Shown here in pieces: positions 51,844-61,586 of a stretch of DNA of 64,000 nt. Origin of the DNA: an uncultured Eggerthellaceae bacterium (GTDB taxonomy: Bacteria > Actinomycetota > Coriobacteriia > Coriobacteriales > Eggerthellaceae); contig CAJOIP010000015.1 of the NCBI GenBank assembly GCA_905234785.1, forward strand, positions 1-64,000, written 5' to 3'. Every line of letters begins with the position of its first letter. The first letter of the stretch is position 1. The translations under genes and the position numbers were made by a program. The notes beneath the pieces were generated by a model that was not told where the DNA came from, did not search any database, and saw only the letters and a list, made by a program, of their open reading frames with translations.

Positions 51844-52977
51844 ATGACAAAGTTCTTGGACATAGTAAAACGGTTCGTTCGCTGGCTGGGTTTCGGTCAG
51901 TCAATCGATGAGCACAATGCTGTAGCTCGCCGAAATGCGCCCATTATTGCTGTTGGCGGCATCGTGGCTGCCTTGTTCACGGGCATGCTCCTGTTTTATC
52001 TGATTACCGGTGCGCCATGCCCGATTAACGGGTTCGACAACGCACTGCAAGAATCGCCTGCCGCGCGTGGGCGCTACACCGTGTTCTGCGCGGTTGCGAC
52101 TGCTATCATGCTGGCGCTTTCCGTTTTCTTCATACTGTACGTGCGCCGTTCGTGGCGCCGGCCGGGTATTGCCGCCATCCTGAGTTTCGTGTTTTCGCTC
52201 GTGTTCGTCATGATATGGGGCGTGGCCGACTCGGGTCGTCCGCCCGATAATCAGGTGCTTATCTTCGCGTCCATTCAATTTCTCATCGCGGGCCTCATAA
52301 TCCTCCACCCAATCGAGTCGGTGGTGTATTTCGTCGTATCGTTTTCTCTATTCGGGCTTATGCTCGGGCTGTACGGCGAGGCGGAAGGCCACGGTATCGA
52401 CGAGCTTTCGTACCTTGCAACGCTCGACATCGTCGTCAGCTGGATCGTGTACGGGCTGTTCCAGCGGGGCGTGCGCCGGGAACAGGTCATCGCCGACATG
52501 TCGCGGCGCGATGAGCTGACCGGCGCGAAGAATCGCCATTACCTGCGCGACGACTTCGACAACATCATCGGCACGCAGCATTTCGTCATGCTGTGCGACA
52601 TAGACAACTTCAAGCATTACAACGATGATATGAGCCACGAAACGGGCGATAGGTTGCTGCGCGATTTCTTCTTCGCGTTGCGCGAGGCGTTCGGCGATGA
52701 ATGCACGTACCGCTACGGTGGCGACGAATTCCTCGTCGTTTCGCCCGATTTCGATGAGGAAGAGTTCCTTCAGAAAATCGAACGTTGCAACAAGCAGCTG
52801 AAACACGTCATGGCGGGCGAGGAAAACGCCGAGCTTACGTTTAGCGGCGGGTACACGTACGGCGTGCCGCAGCGCGGTGAGGATTTCCGCATCATGCTGC
52901 GCCGCGCCGACGAAGAGCTTCTTGCCGTGAAGCATTCCAGTAAAAAGCGCGTCAGCGGCCACGCCTACGTCGCATAG
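51844..52977 (+). CDS. Membrane-bound diguanylate cyclase (GGDEF)
   Basis: This 377-residue protein has about six helices (residues 35-220) and then a GGDEF domain. The latter shows LTGAKNRHYLRDDFDNI, CDIDNFKHYND, ETGDRLLRDF and the active-site YRYGGDEFLVV near 290. It should make cyclic di-GMP from GTP in response to a membrane or envelope signal. The allosteric RxxD I-site is not obvious before GGDEF. No EAL-domain gene is in the window. The start ATG 51844 has AAGAGGGG upstream; a GTG at 51817 is in frame but poorly placed. Confidence 0.88.
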   Translation: MTKFLDIVKRFVRWLGFGQSIDEHNAVARRNAPIIAVGGIVAALFTGMLLFYLITGAPCPINGFDNALQESPAARGRYTVFCAVATAIMLALSVFFILYVRRSWRRPGIAAILSFVFSLVFVMIWGVADSGRPPDNQVLIFASIQFLIAGLIILHPIESVVYFVVSFSLFGLMLGLYGEAEGHGIDELSYLATLDIVVSWIVYGLFQRGVRREQVIADMSRRDELTGAKNRHYLRDDFDNIIGTQHFVMLCDIDNFKHYNDDMSHETGDRLLRDFFFALREAFGDECTYRYGGDEFLVVSPDFDEEEFLQKIERCNKQLKHVMAGEENAELTFSGGYTYGVPQRGEDFRIMLRRADEELLAVKHSSKKRVSGHAYVA

Positions 52978-52985
52978 CCTTCAAA

Positions 52986-53016
52986 TCATCCAAACAGCCT
53001 TAGGCCGTTTGGATGA
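52986..53016. terminator. Palindromic hairpin (family E) between convergent genes
   Basis: The palindrome tcatccaaacagcc / ggccgtttggatga is shared with 872-902. It lies between the GGDEF and trpS stop codons. Confidence 0.65.
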
Positions 53017-53022
53017 CCAACG

Positions 53023-54075
53023 TTAGTACACCATGGACATCGCTTCGCGCACTTCGTCGAGCGTGGTGTTGGCGATTTCGTTCATGCGGCGGTTGCCTTC
53101 GTGCAGCACGTCCTTCACGTAGTCGAGGTCTTGCTCGTACTTCGCGCGGCGCTCGCGATGGGGCGCCAGGTACTCGTTCACGCTTTCGGTGACGATGCGC
53201 TTCAGCATGCCCGCACCGCCGTCGCCGATTTCGGCGGAGATGTCCTGCTCGGTGCGTCCCGAGCAGAGCGCAGCCGTGGTCAGCAGCGCCGACACCTCGG
53301 GGCGGTTTTCCTTGTCGTAATAGATGTTGCGGTCGGAATCGGACTTCGACTTCTTGATGAGCTTGGCCGTTTCCTCGGCGGTGGCGCCGAGCATGATGGA
53401 GTTGCCGTAGCTCTTCGACATCTTGCGCCCGTCAAGGCCCGGAATCTCGATCGCATCGGACAGGATGCCGTCCGGCTCGGGGAATACGCGGCCGTAGCGG
53501 TCGTTGAAGCGGCGCGCGATCTGGCGCGTCTGCTCGATGTGCGGCAGCTGGTCCTTGCCGACGGGCACGATGTTGCCCTTGCAGAACAAGATGTCGCACG
53601 CCTGGTGCACGGGATAGGTCAGAAGCAGGCCGGTCAAAGCGTGGCCCGACGCCTCCTGTTCGGCCTTCACCGTGGGGTTGCGCTGCAGTTCGGATTCGCT
53701 CACGAGCGACAGGAACGGCAGCATCAGCTGGTTGAGCGCCGGGATGGCCGAGTGCGTGAAGATGGGCGTCTTCTCGGGGTCGATGCCTGCGGCCAGGTAG
53801 TCCATCACCATGTTGTACACGTTGTCCTGAATGTGCTCGGTCGTGTCGCGGTCGGTGATGACCTGGTAATCGGCAATCAGCACGTAGCACTGGATGCCCA
53901 GGTTCTGGTATTCCACGCGATGCTGGATGCTGCCGAAGTAGTGGCCCAGATGCAGACGGCCCGTGGGGCGGTCGCCTGTCAGCATCGTGTACTTCTCGGG
54001 ATGCTGCGGCAGGTCGGCGCGGATGTCGTCGGAGCGCTTCTTGCTCGCCATAAAAGTATCGGAATATTCAGCCAT
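53023..54075 (-). CDS. trpS: Tryptophanyl-tRNA synthetase
   Basis: This 350-residue class Ic synthetase charges tRNA-Trp. The HIGH-type box is DRPTGRLHLGHYFGSI (near 31-46), and the KMSKS loop is DGRKMSKSYGNSIML (near 213). IADYQVITD and GKDQLPHIEQTRQIARRFN are also characteristic. The start is ATG 54075 behind GAGGAGAAGC; the frame continues to 54189 without a site. The C-terminal anticodon-binding helices contain RIVTESVNEYLAPHRERRAK. It is slightly longer than average but complete. Confidence 0.93.
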   Translation of the reverse strand: MAEYSDTFMASKKRSDDIRADLPQHPEKYTMLTGDRPTGRLHLGHYFGSIQHRVEYQNLGIQCYVLIADYQVITDRDTTEHIQDNVYNMVMDYLAAGIDPEKTPIFTHSAIPALNQLMLPFLSLVSESELQRNPTVKAEQEASGHALTGLLLTYPVHQACDILFCKGNIVPVGKDQLPHIEQTRQIARRFNDRYGRVFPEPDGILSDAIEIPGLDGRKMSKSYGNSIMLGATAEETAKLIKKSKSDSDRNIYYDKENRPEVSALLTTAALCSGRTEQDISAEIGDGGAGMLKRIVTESVNEYLAPHRERRAKYEQDLDYVKDVLHEGNRRMNEIANTTLDEVREAMSMVY

Positions 54076-54197
54076 TATGCTTCTCCTCGGTTGAAAAACG
54101 CATACCGTCCAGTATAGCGGTTGTTGCAGTACTTGCGGCGATTTTGCGAAGCCATGTTGCGCGCCGTGGTATGCGGCGCTAGAATACAAGTCACATC

Positions 54198-54272
54198 GGA
54201 CGCTTGGCTCAGCGGGAGAGCATCGCCTTCACACGGCGGGGGTCACAGGTTCAAATCCTGTAGCGTCCACCA
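54198..54272 (+). tRNA. tRNA-Val (CAC), integration site of the mobile element
   Basis: Acceptor ggacgct/agcgtcc, D-arm ttggctcagcgggagagca, anticodon arm gccttCACacggc, T-arm cacag-gttcaaa-tcctgt, CCA encoded. The 3' part from 54228 is duplicated at 57663-57708, so the element supplies the 3' end of this gene. Confidence 0.93.
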
Positions 54273-54273
54273 C
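54228..54273 (+). repeat. attL core (46 bp)
   Basis: Identical to 57663-57708. It begins ttcacacggcgggggtcaca and ends in the CCA end of tRNA-Val. Confidence 0.9.
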
Positions 54274-54281
54274 CAACATAC

Positions 54282-54315
54282 GAGGTCAGGGGCTTAGCCG
54301 CTTCTGGCCTCTTTT
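54282..54315 (+). terminator. Terminator just inside the left end of the element
   Basis: The stem gaggtcag / ctggcctc is followed by TTTT. It now lies directly after tRNA-Val. Confidence 0.65.
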
Positions 54316-54329
54316 CACGTCCAGGACGG

Positions 54330-54351
54330 TTTGTAAGCAGTTTGTAAGCAG
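54330..54351. repeat. Tandem 11-bp sites, likely integrase arm-binding sites (left)
   Basis: tttgtaagcag occurs twice in a row (54330-54340, 54341-54351). The same site occurs near the right end at 57535-57545 with a variant at 57525-57534. Confidence 0.6.
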
Positions 54352-54354
54352 GTG

Positions 54355-55425
54355 CTAAGCTGCATTGAACACGGTGGCGTCAAGCTTGACGCTGGCATTG
54401 GCGCGGATATCGGGCATCAGGTGGCCATAACGGTCTACCGTCGTGGTGATTGACGAATGGCCCAACTGCTGCTGCACGTACTTTAGATTCTCCCCTTGGT
54501 TGATGAGCAACGAGGCGAACGTGTGCCGGAGGTCATGTATGCGGATGCGGCGAAGCCCCGCCTTATCAAGCGCCGGATTGAACACCCGGTTTCGGAGGTT
54601 CGATTTATCGAGGAAACCGCCTGCTTCATTGCAGAACACGAGGTTCATGTCGCTATAGGACGCGACAAGACGCCAGTCCCGTAGCACCTTCGCTAAGCTG
54701 GGGGCCATCCCTATGGCGCGATACGAGGCGCGCGTCTTTGGCTCTTGGAACCTGCCGCCCCAAACGCTCCGGCGCACGTGGATGGTCGAGCTGTTCCAGT
54801 CGATATCTGACCACTGCAAGGCCATCAGCTCACCAAGACGCATGCCCGTGAATATGGCCGTATGGAAGAAGGGCTTCCATTCATCATCGAGCGCGTTGAG
54901 GAATGCGCGTATCTCGTCGGGTTTCAGGAAGTCCATTTCTTCGCGTTGCTTGCGTGGCGGCTTCACCTTCTCGGCGGGGTTCTGTGCGAGGTAGCCCCAC
55001 TCGACTGCCCATTTGAACATGGTTTTCAACAGGGTGAGCGCCTTGCTGGCTGTTGCGGGCGCTCTCCCTTCCTCGATGCGATGGGACACGTACCGCTGGA
55101 CGTCCTGCGTGGTAATCGAAGTGAGGGGGACGCTGCCAAAGAACGGGATGAGCGAGCTGTTTATTACGCTCTTCTGGTTGACGAGCGTTGAATCCTTCAC
55201 TTGCAAGGCTGCGTAATCCCTGAGCCACACCTCGCAGTACTCCGGGAATCTGATTTTGGTCAGCTCCCGGAAGGTGTTCTCGTTCACTTCCTTTTGCTTT
55301 GCGACGAGGAACGCCTCGGCGTCCTTCTTGCGGGATCCCACGGCTTTGGCGTGCTGCTTGCCCGCGCGGTCGCGCCAGTAGGCGTACCATACCTCCCCTC
55401 GCTTCTTCACGAAACCACGTGCCAT
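54355..55425 (-). CDS. int: Tyrosine recombinase (phage-type integrase)
   Basis: This 356-residue integrase has an N-terminal arm-binding domain (MARGFVKKRGEVWYAYWRDR), a SAM-like core-binding domain (TLVNQKSVINSSLIPFFGSV) and a catalytic domain. Catalytic residues are Arg (TAIFTGMRLGELMAL, near 193), Lys (PKTRASYR), His-x-x-Arg (IRIHDLRHTFASLL, near 298), His (QQLGHSS) and Tyr (TTTVDRYGHL, near 335). It inserts and excises the element at tRNA-Val. The gene ends close to attL, as usual for tRNA-integrating elements. Its start lies 1 bp after the XRE regulator stop, so both are co-transcribed. Confidence 0.95.
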   Translation of the reverse strand: MARGFVKKRGEVWYAYWRDRAGKQHAKAVGSRKKDAEAFLVAKQKEVNENTFRELTKIRFPEYCEVWLRDYAALQVKDSTLVNQKSVINSSLIPFFGSVPLTSITTQDVQRYVSHRIEEGRAPATASKALTLLKTMFKWAVEWGYLAQNPAEKVKPPRKQREEMDFLKPDEIRAFLNALDDEWKPFFHTAIFTGMRLGELMALQWSDIDWNSSTIHVRRSVWGGRFQEPKTRASYRAIGMAPSLAKVLRDWRLVASYSDMNLVFCNEAGGFLDKSNLRNRVFNPALDKAGLRRIRIHDLRHTFASLLINQGENLKYVQQQLGHSSITTTVDRYGHLMPDIRANASVKLDATVFNAA

Positions 55426-55426
55426 G

Positions 55427-55894
55427 CTACTGCTCCTTTCCCTTCAAAAGCCTGTTGACGATTCTCTGGACAAGCCTCCTGTCCTCCTTCGAGAGGTCCA
55501 GCCATCCGTCAGGGCCGGACGGCATAGGCTCGCTTTTCAAGTAAGCTTGGACGGCCATCTGCGCTTCGCTGCTGCGCTCAGCAAGGAGAAGCAGCTTGTT
55601 GAGCTGGTCAGCTGACAAGCCGATATCCGCCAACATGGGCATGACGGCGTTTACTGCTGCAAGGCCTTCGTCCGTAACCCTGCCGTCAGATTCGTGGGAG
55701 CTTAGCTCTGGGAAGCCCATGCCCAGAACAGCCATAATCTTCATCAGCGTTTTGTCCGAGGGCTTCTTTGAGCCAGACTCGACCTGTGAGATATACGGCC
55801 TTGACAGTCCTACGGCGTCAGCCAGAGCTTGCTGCGATATCCCCAAGCTCTCGCGCTTTGTGCCTATGGCCAAGCCAATTGTGTTGTCACCCAT
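55427..55894 (-). CDS. XRE-family repressor of the mobile element
   Basis: This 155-residue protein has an N-terminal HTH: GLAIGTKRESLGISQQALADAVGLSRPYISQVESGSKKPS (residues 6-45). A helical C-terminal part follows (GRVTDEGLAAVNAVMPMLAD, LSADQLNKLLLLAERSSEAQ). The start is set at ATG 55894 behind GGAGG; the frame to 56116 crosses the divergent promoter. It is followed within 1 bp by int, so the regulator and the integrase share a transcript. It probably represses itself, int and xis through the palindrome 28 bp upstream at 55922-55938. Confidence 0.85.
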   Translation of the reverse strand: MGDNTIGLAIGTKRESLGISQQALADAVGLSRPYISQVESGSKKPSDKTLMKIMAVLGMGFPELSSHESDGRVTDEGLAAVNAVMPMLADIGLSADQLNKLLLLAERSSEAQMAVQAYLKSEPMPSGPDGWLDLSKEDRRLVQRIVNRLLKGKEQ

Positions 55895-55921
55895 ACGCAA
55901 CCTCCAAACCGTAACCAAATA

Positions 55922-55938
55922 CAACATGTAACATGTTG
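55922..55938. promoter_or_regulatory. Probable operator for the XRE repressor
   Basis: caacatg-taa-catgttg is a perfect 7-3-7 palindrome. It lies in the divergent region between the repressor and the excisionase-like gene. Confidence 0.55.
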
Positions 55939-56021
55939 CCTTATAGGTAGCAAAATAGCACAATTGACACGTAGCTACAAGGCCTGAAAGCAAACGCGAG
56001 GAATGAAGGGAGGTGCTGCAA

Positions 56022-56222
56022 ATGGCTGACGAGAGGATGGAGGCGCTGCAATTCATGGACGTGAAGCAGCTCTCCGAGTTCCTGTCTGTGCCGGAAACCT
56101 GGGTGTACGCCCGCACGGCCTCCGGCGAGATTCCGCATGTGAAGCTGGGGCATTACGTCCGGTTCCGGCCGTCCGAGGTCATCGAATGGCTGGACGGCTG
56201 CGGACGCGCGGCGCGAGCGTAG
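56022..56222 (+). CDS. Excisionase-like small HTH protein
   Basis: This 66-residue protein has a MerR-like winged-helix pattern of the HTH_17/Xis group: ALQFMDVKQLSEFLSVPETW, VYARTASGEIPHVKLGHYVR, FRPSEVIEWLDG. Such proteins bend DNA at att sites to direct excision and often regulate element genes. The start at ATG 56022 follows GGGAGG at 8 bp. It is transcribed divergently from the repressor and precedes the replication origin and rep. Confidence 0.85.
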   Translation: MADERMEALQFMDVKQLSEFLSVPETWVYARTASGEIPHVKLGHYVRFRPSEVIEWLDGCGRAARA

Positions 56223-56302
56223 GCCGCTCGCTGCGGGTTGCGAAAGCTCCCGCGCGACGGCCTGCGCCGCCCGCGAGGACGCGCCCGCTGGCAATCGTGG
56301 CG

Positions 56303-56334
56303 CGAAGTCGGGGCTAGTATTACCCCCGACTTCG
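56303..56334. other. Rolling-circle origin: stem-loop with TAGTATTAC nonanucleotide
   Basis: A perfect 11-bp stem (cgaagtcgggg 56303-56313, ccccgacttcg 56324-56334) presents a 10-nt loop, C plus TAGTATTAC (56315-56323). This is the nonanucleotide of circovirus-type CRESS-DNA replicons. Rep nicks such sites between T7 and A8. It lies 83 bp before the rep start. No clear iterons are identified beside the stem. Confidence 0.85.
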
Positions 56335-56416
56335 TGCGTGTGACAAATGAAAGAAATGCCTGGTAGATGAATTGATGATGCGTCTCGTGAGTTCGTGACG
56401 CGAGAAAGGAGAATGA

Positions 56417-57433
56417 ATGGTAAATGATTCAACATCGCGGTCGTGGTTTTGCGTGTTCAACCATCCCGAAGAGCACGGATACGAGGGCATGGAGCCTCAA
56501 CAGGTCATCGAGGCGATGAAAAACAAGTGGACAGAGCTGCATCCGAATGGGGCATGCGCGTTGACGTACTGCGTAACGGCTGCCGGATTGCAGCATGTGC
56601 ACGCTGTTTTAGAGGCAGAGCAGCCCGTGAGGTTCGCTGCGGTGCGGAAAGCATTTCCCGGTATGCACATCGAGCCGACGAAAGGCAGCAAGGCCGAGGC
56701 TGAGGACTACATCAACAAGGAAGGTAAGTACGCCGAGGCGGGCGAGGAAGTCCTGTGCAGGGCCGGGTACGGCGTGATACGTGGGCAACAGGGGAAGCGC
56801 AAGGACTGGGATGCCATCGATGCGATGCTGGCGGCGGGGATGACTCCGGAGCAGATTTACTCCCAATCAGCACGCTTCCGAAGGTACAGCAAGGAGATAC
56901 GAGAGCATTTCATGGCGCAGCTTGTGAATGAGCATCCGTACACGAAAGACGTGCAAGTCTGCTATCACGTTGGGAAGTCTGGGACGGGCAAGAGCTTCAC
57001 GCAAGTCGAATTGAAGAAACAGCACCCAGGAGACGTGTACGTGATGACAGACTACAGCGGAGGCGGACTTGACCGCTACAACGGCGAAAGCATCTTGTTC
57101 CTAGACGAGTTTAGAGGTCAGCTAAAGTACAACGACTTCCTTACAATGCTCGATAAGTATCCGGTGCAACACCATGCAAGATACGCGAACGTCATTGGCG
57201 TATGGACAGAAGTGCATATCACATCGGTGCTACCTCCGGAAAAGGTCTACTGCCAGATGGTTACTGCTAACCGGGACAGGGACACCCTCGAGCAGATGAT
57301 GAGGCGTATAACAACGGTCAGATACCATGACCTTATCGATGGGAGGTACCTGACATACGACAAGCCGGGAATGGAGTACACGACGTACGAAGAGCTAATG
57401 CTCGAAGCCTGCTACGAATGGAGCCGTGACTAG
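56417..57433 (+). CDS. rep: CRESS-DNA-type replication initiator (HUH endonuclease plus superfamily 3 helicase)
   Basis: This 338-residue Rep has HUH motif I (WFCVFNHP, residues 10-17), motif II (QHVHAVLE, His60 and His62) and motif III (DYINKEGKY, Tyr98 and Lys101, giving Y-x-x-K). The superfamily 3 helicase follows: Walker A GKSGTGKS (186-193), Walker B ILFLDEF (226-232) and motif C VHITSVLPP (266-274). In motif C the usual Asn after ITS is Val271. This order is that of circovirus-, geminivirus- and bacterial pCRESS-plasmid Reps. It is expected to nick TAGTATTAC upstream and unwind DNA for rolling-circle replication. The start is ATG 56417 behind AAAGGAG. Confidence 0.92.
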   Translation: MVNDSTSRSWFCVFNHPEEHGYEGMEPQQVIEAMKNKWTELHPNGACALTYCVTAAGLQHVHAVLEAEQPVRFAAVRKAFPGMHIEPTKGSKAEAEDYINKEGKYAEAGEEVLCRAGYGVIRGQQGKRKDWDAIDAMLAAGMTPEQIYSQSARFRRYSKEIREHFMAQLVNEHPYTKDVQVCYHVGKSGTGKSFTQVELKKQHPGDVYVMTDYSGGGLDRYNGESILFLDEFRGQLKYNDFLTMLDKYPVQHHARYANVIGVWTEVHITSVLPPEKVYCQMVTANRDRDTLEQMMRRITTVRYHDLIDGRYLTYDKPGMEYTTYEELMLEACYEWSRD

Positions 57434-57438
57434 GCTCT

Positions 57439-57493
57439 CCACTTTTCCACGGCCGAAGGGCCCTCAAAAGCCCTTCGGACTGTGGGAAAGTGG
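57439..57493 (+). terminator. Long hairpin after rep
   Basis: The outer arms ccacttttccac / gtgggaaagtgg and inner arms ccgaaggg / cccttcgg form a 55-nt hairpin with loop ccctcaaaag. It can end rep transcription; a role as single-strand origin is possible. Confidence 0.65.
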
Positions 57494-57524
57494 TGAGGCG
57501 TAGCCCCTGATTCAACATTCGCAC

Positions 57525-57545
57525 CTGTAAGCAATTTGTAAGCAG
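57525..57545. repeat. Integrase arm-type sites (right)
   Basis: ctgtaagcaa and tttgtaagcag match the tandem pair at 54330-54351, in the same orientation. Confidence 0.55.
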
Positions 57546-57628
57546 AACGAGCCGAAACGTCCGAAATTGAGAAGTACTGAGAAGAAACGTTTATAATAGA
57601 TTTCCCAGATAAGAGGGAACCAGATGGA

Positions 57629-57661
57629 CTGCTCGGGAATGAGCCAGTCACTCCCGAGCAG
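57629..57661. repeat. Inverted repeat next to attR
   Basis: ctgctcggga and tcccgagcag flank a 13-nt loop, immediately before the attR core. Between 57546 and 57628 no gene is seen. Confidence 0.5.
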
Positions 57662-57662
57662 G

Positions 57663-57708
57663 TTCACACGGCGGGGGTCACAGGTTCAAATCCTGTAGCG
57701 TCCACCAC
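57663..57708 (+). repeat. attR core (46 bp)
   Basis: Exact copy of 54228-54273. It is the original 3' end of tRNA-Val before integration. Confidence 0.9.
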
Positions 57709-57716
57709 GAATTCGG

Positions 57717-57742
57717 GGCCGACCTTCGGGGCGGCCTTTTTG
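57717..57742 (+). terminator. Original terminator of tRNA-Val, now beyond the element
   Basis: The stem ggccgacc / ggcggcc with loop ttcgg is followed by TTTTT. Confidence 0.65.
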
Positions 57743-57758
57743 ATGCAAAGGGCTTGGC

Positions 57759-60464
<2,706 letters not shown>

Positions 60465-60504
60465 TTTGGGCGTCATTGCAAATTGCCTGAAACTATCGCT
60501 TTTG

Positions 60505-60562
60505 AGGTTCAGAACCCGCAATCTTGAACATTCAATGTTTCAAATTGCGGGTCTTGCACCCC
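60505..60562. repeat. Family A palindrome
   Basis: Half-sites ggttcagaacccgcaatctt and aaattgcgggtcttgcaccc face each other around gaacattcaatgttt, 40 bp after trmL. Confidence 0.75.
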
Positions 60563-60628
60563 AAATTGGGTTTCTGGCGCATCTAGCTTCAGTATTTGCC
60601 CAGGTCAGCAAAACTATGGTAAGAATGC

Positions 60629-60748
60629 TCAGGTTCAAAACCCACAATCTCGAACATCGAGTGTTCCAGATTGCGGGTTCTGCACCCGACGTTGCCCCAG
60701 ATTGCGGGTCTTGCACCCCATGATGTTCCAAATTACGGGTTCTGCACC
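60629..60748. repeat. Family A palindrome plus two lone half-sites
   Basis: A full palindrome occupies 60629-60686, and half-sites occur at 60693-60720 and 60724-60748, both in the attgcgggt(t/c)(c/t)tgcacc orientation. The 60465-60849 gap holds these repeats and no gene. Confidence 0.7.
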
Positions 60749-60849
60749 TTTGCAAACCGCAAGCGTTCGAAAGCAGCTTCCCGAAGGCCGTGTAAATTAA
60801 AGCGCCCCCGTTATCGGAGGCGCTCCAACATGCGAATGTGAAACCGGCT

Positions 60850-61476
60850 TTACAGCGACAGGGCTTCCTTCACGTCGGCGTACACCACGTTCGGGTCGCG
60901 GTCGCCGTCGATGGTGACGAGCAGCTCGCTGCCGCGGTAGTAATCGATCAGCGGCGCCGTGGACTTCTCGTACACGTCGAGGCGGTTGCGCACCGTGGTC
61001 TCGTTGTCGTCGTCGCGCTGGTACATCTCGCCACCGCACTTGGGGCACGAGGCGTCGGCTTCGCTGCCGATGAAACCGCACTCGCGGCACATACGGCGCG
61101 AGCACAGGCGCTTCACGATGACCTCGGGATCGACATCGATGAGCAGGGCGGCATCGAGCGGGCGTTCCAGCTTGCCGAGTTCGGCGTCGAGGGCAACGGC
61201 CTGAGCGGACGTGCGCGGGAAGCCGTCCAGAATGAAGCCGGCGTCGGTGTCGGGTTCCTGCAGGCGGTCGATGACCAGGCCGATGATAACGTCGTCAGGA
61301 ACGAGGTCGCCGGCGTCCATGTACGACTTGGCCTTTTTGCCAAGCTCGGTGCCAGCGGCAACGGCTGCGCGCAGCATGTCGCCCGTGGAGATGTGCGGCG
61401 TCTTGAATTCCTCGACCAGCTTGGCAGCTTGCGTGCCCTTGCCAGCGCCCGGACCACCCAACAGTACGATGTTCAT
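60850..61476 (-). CDS. adk: Adenylate kinase with zinc-binding lid
   Basis: This 208-residue kinase equilibrates ATP, ADP and AMP. The P-loop is GGPGAGKGTQA (residues 7-17). Also seen are TGDMLRAAVA, the AMP-binding GFPRTSAQA, and a four-cysteine lid, CRECGF...CPKCGG (near 126-150), as in Gram-positive enzymes. DRLDVYEKSTAPLIDYY follows. The start is ATG 61476 behind AAAGGAA; a longer frame to 61578 has no site. In many bacteria adk sits in the secY operon, but here it stands alone beside a YhgE/Pip gene. Confidence 0.95.
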   Translation of the reverse strand: MNIVLLGGPGAGKGTQAAKLVEEFKTPHISTGDMLRAAVAAGTELGKKAKSYMDAGDLVPDDVIIGLVIDRLQEPDTDAGFILDGFPRTSAQAVALDAELGKLERPLDAALLIDVDPEVIVKRLCSRRMCRECGFIGSEADASCPKCGGEMYQRDDDNETTVRNRLDVYEKSTAPLIDYYRGSELLVTIDGDRDPNVVYADVKEALSL

Positions 61477-61586
61477 AATCGGGTTCCTTTCGTTGACGAA
61501 CGTAACGCTTGGTATTGTATCACCTGCCCGCCGCGCGAACGCTGACGTATTAGCCATGCGGAAGCGTTCTTGCCGCAAGAGTGTGA

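Larger units (their letters stand above)
54228..57708 (+). mobile_element. Integrative element with CRESS-DNA-type Rep, about 3.4 kb
   Basis: It is bounded by 46-bp direct repeats (54228-54273, 57663-57708), starting in the anticodon loop of tRNA-Val. It encodes, in order, integrase (-), XRE regulator (-), excisionase-like HTH (+) and Rep (+). A stem-loop with TAGTATTAC lies between the last two. No capsid, relaxase, toxin or defence gene is present. The circular form would be 3435 bp, the size range of small rolling-circle plasmids and CRESS-DNA genomes. Site-specific integration plus its own rolling-circle replication is inferred from the parts. Confidence 0.88.

Noticed and set aside
54198-57708. 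The integrative element as a complete CRESS virus genome
   Set aside because: No capsid-like gene is present; all coding capacity is accounted for by int, regulator, excisionase-like protein and Rep.
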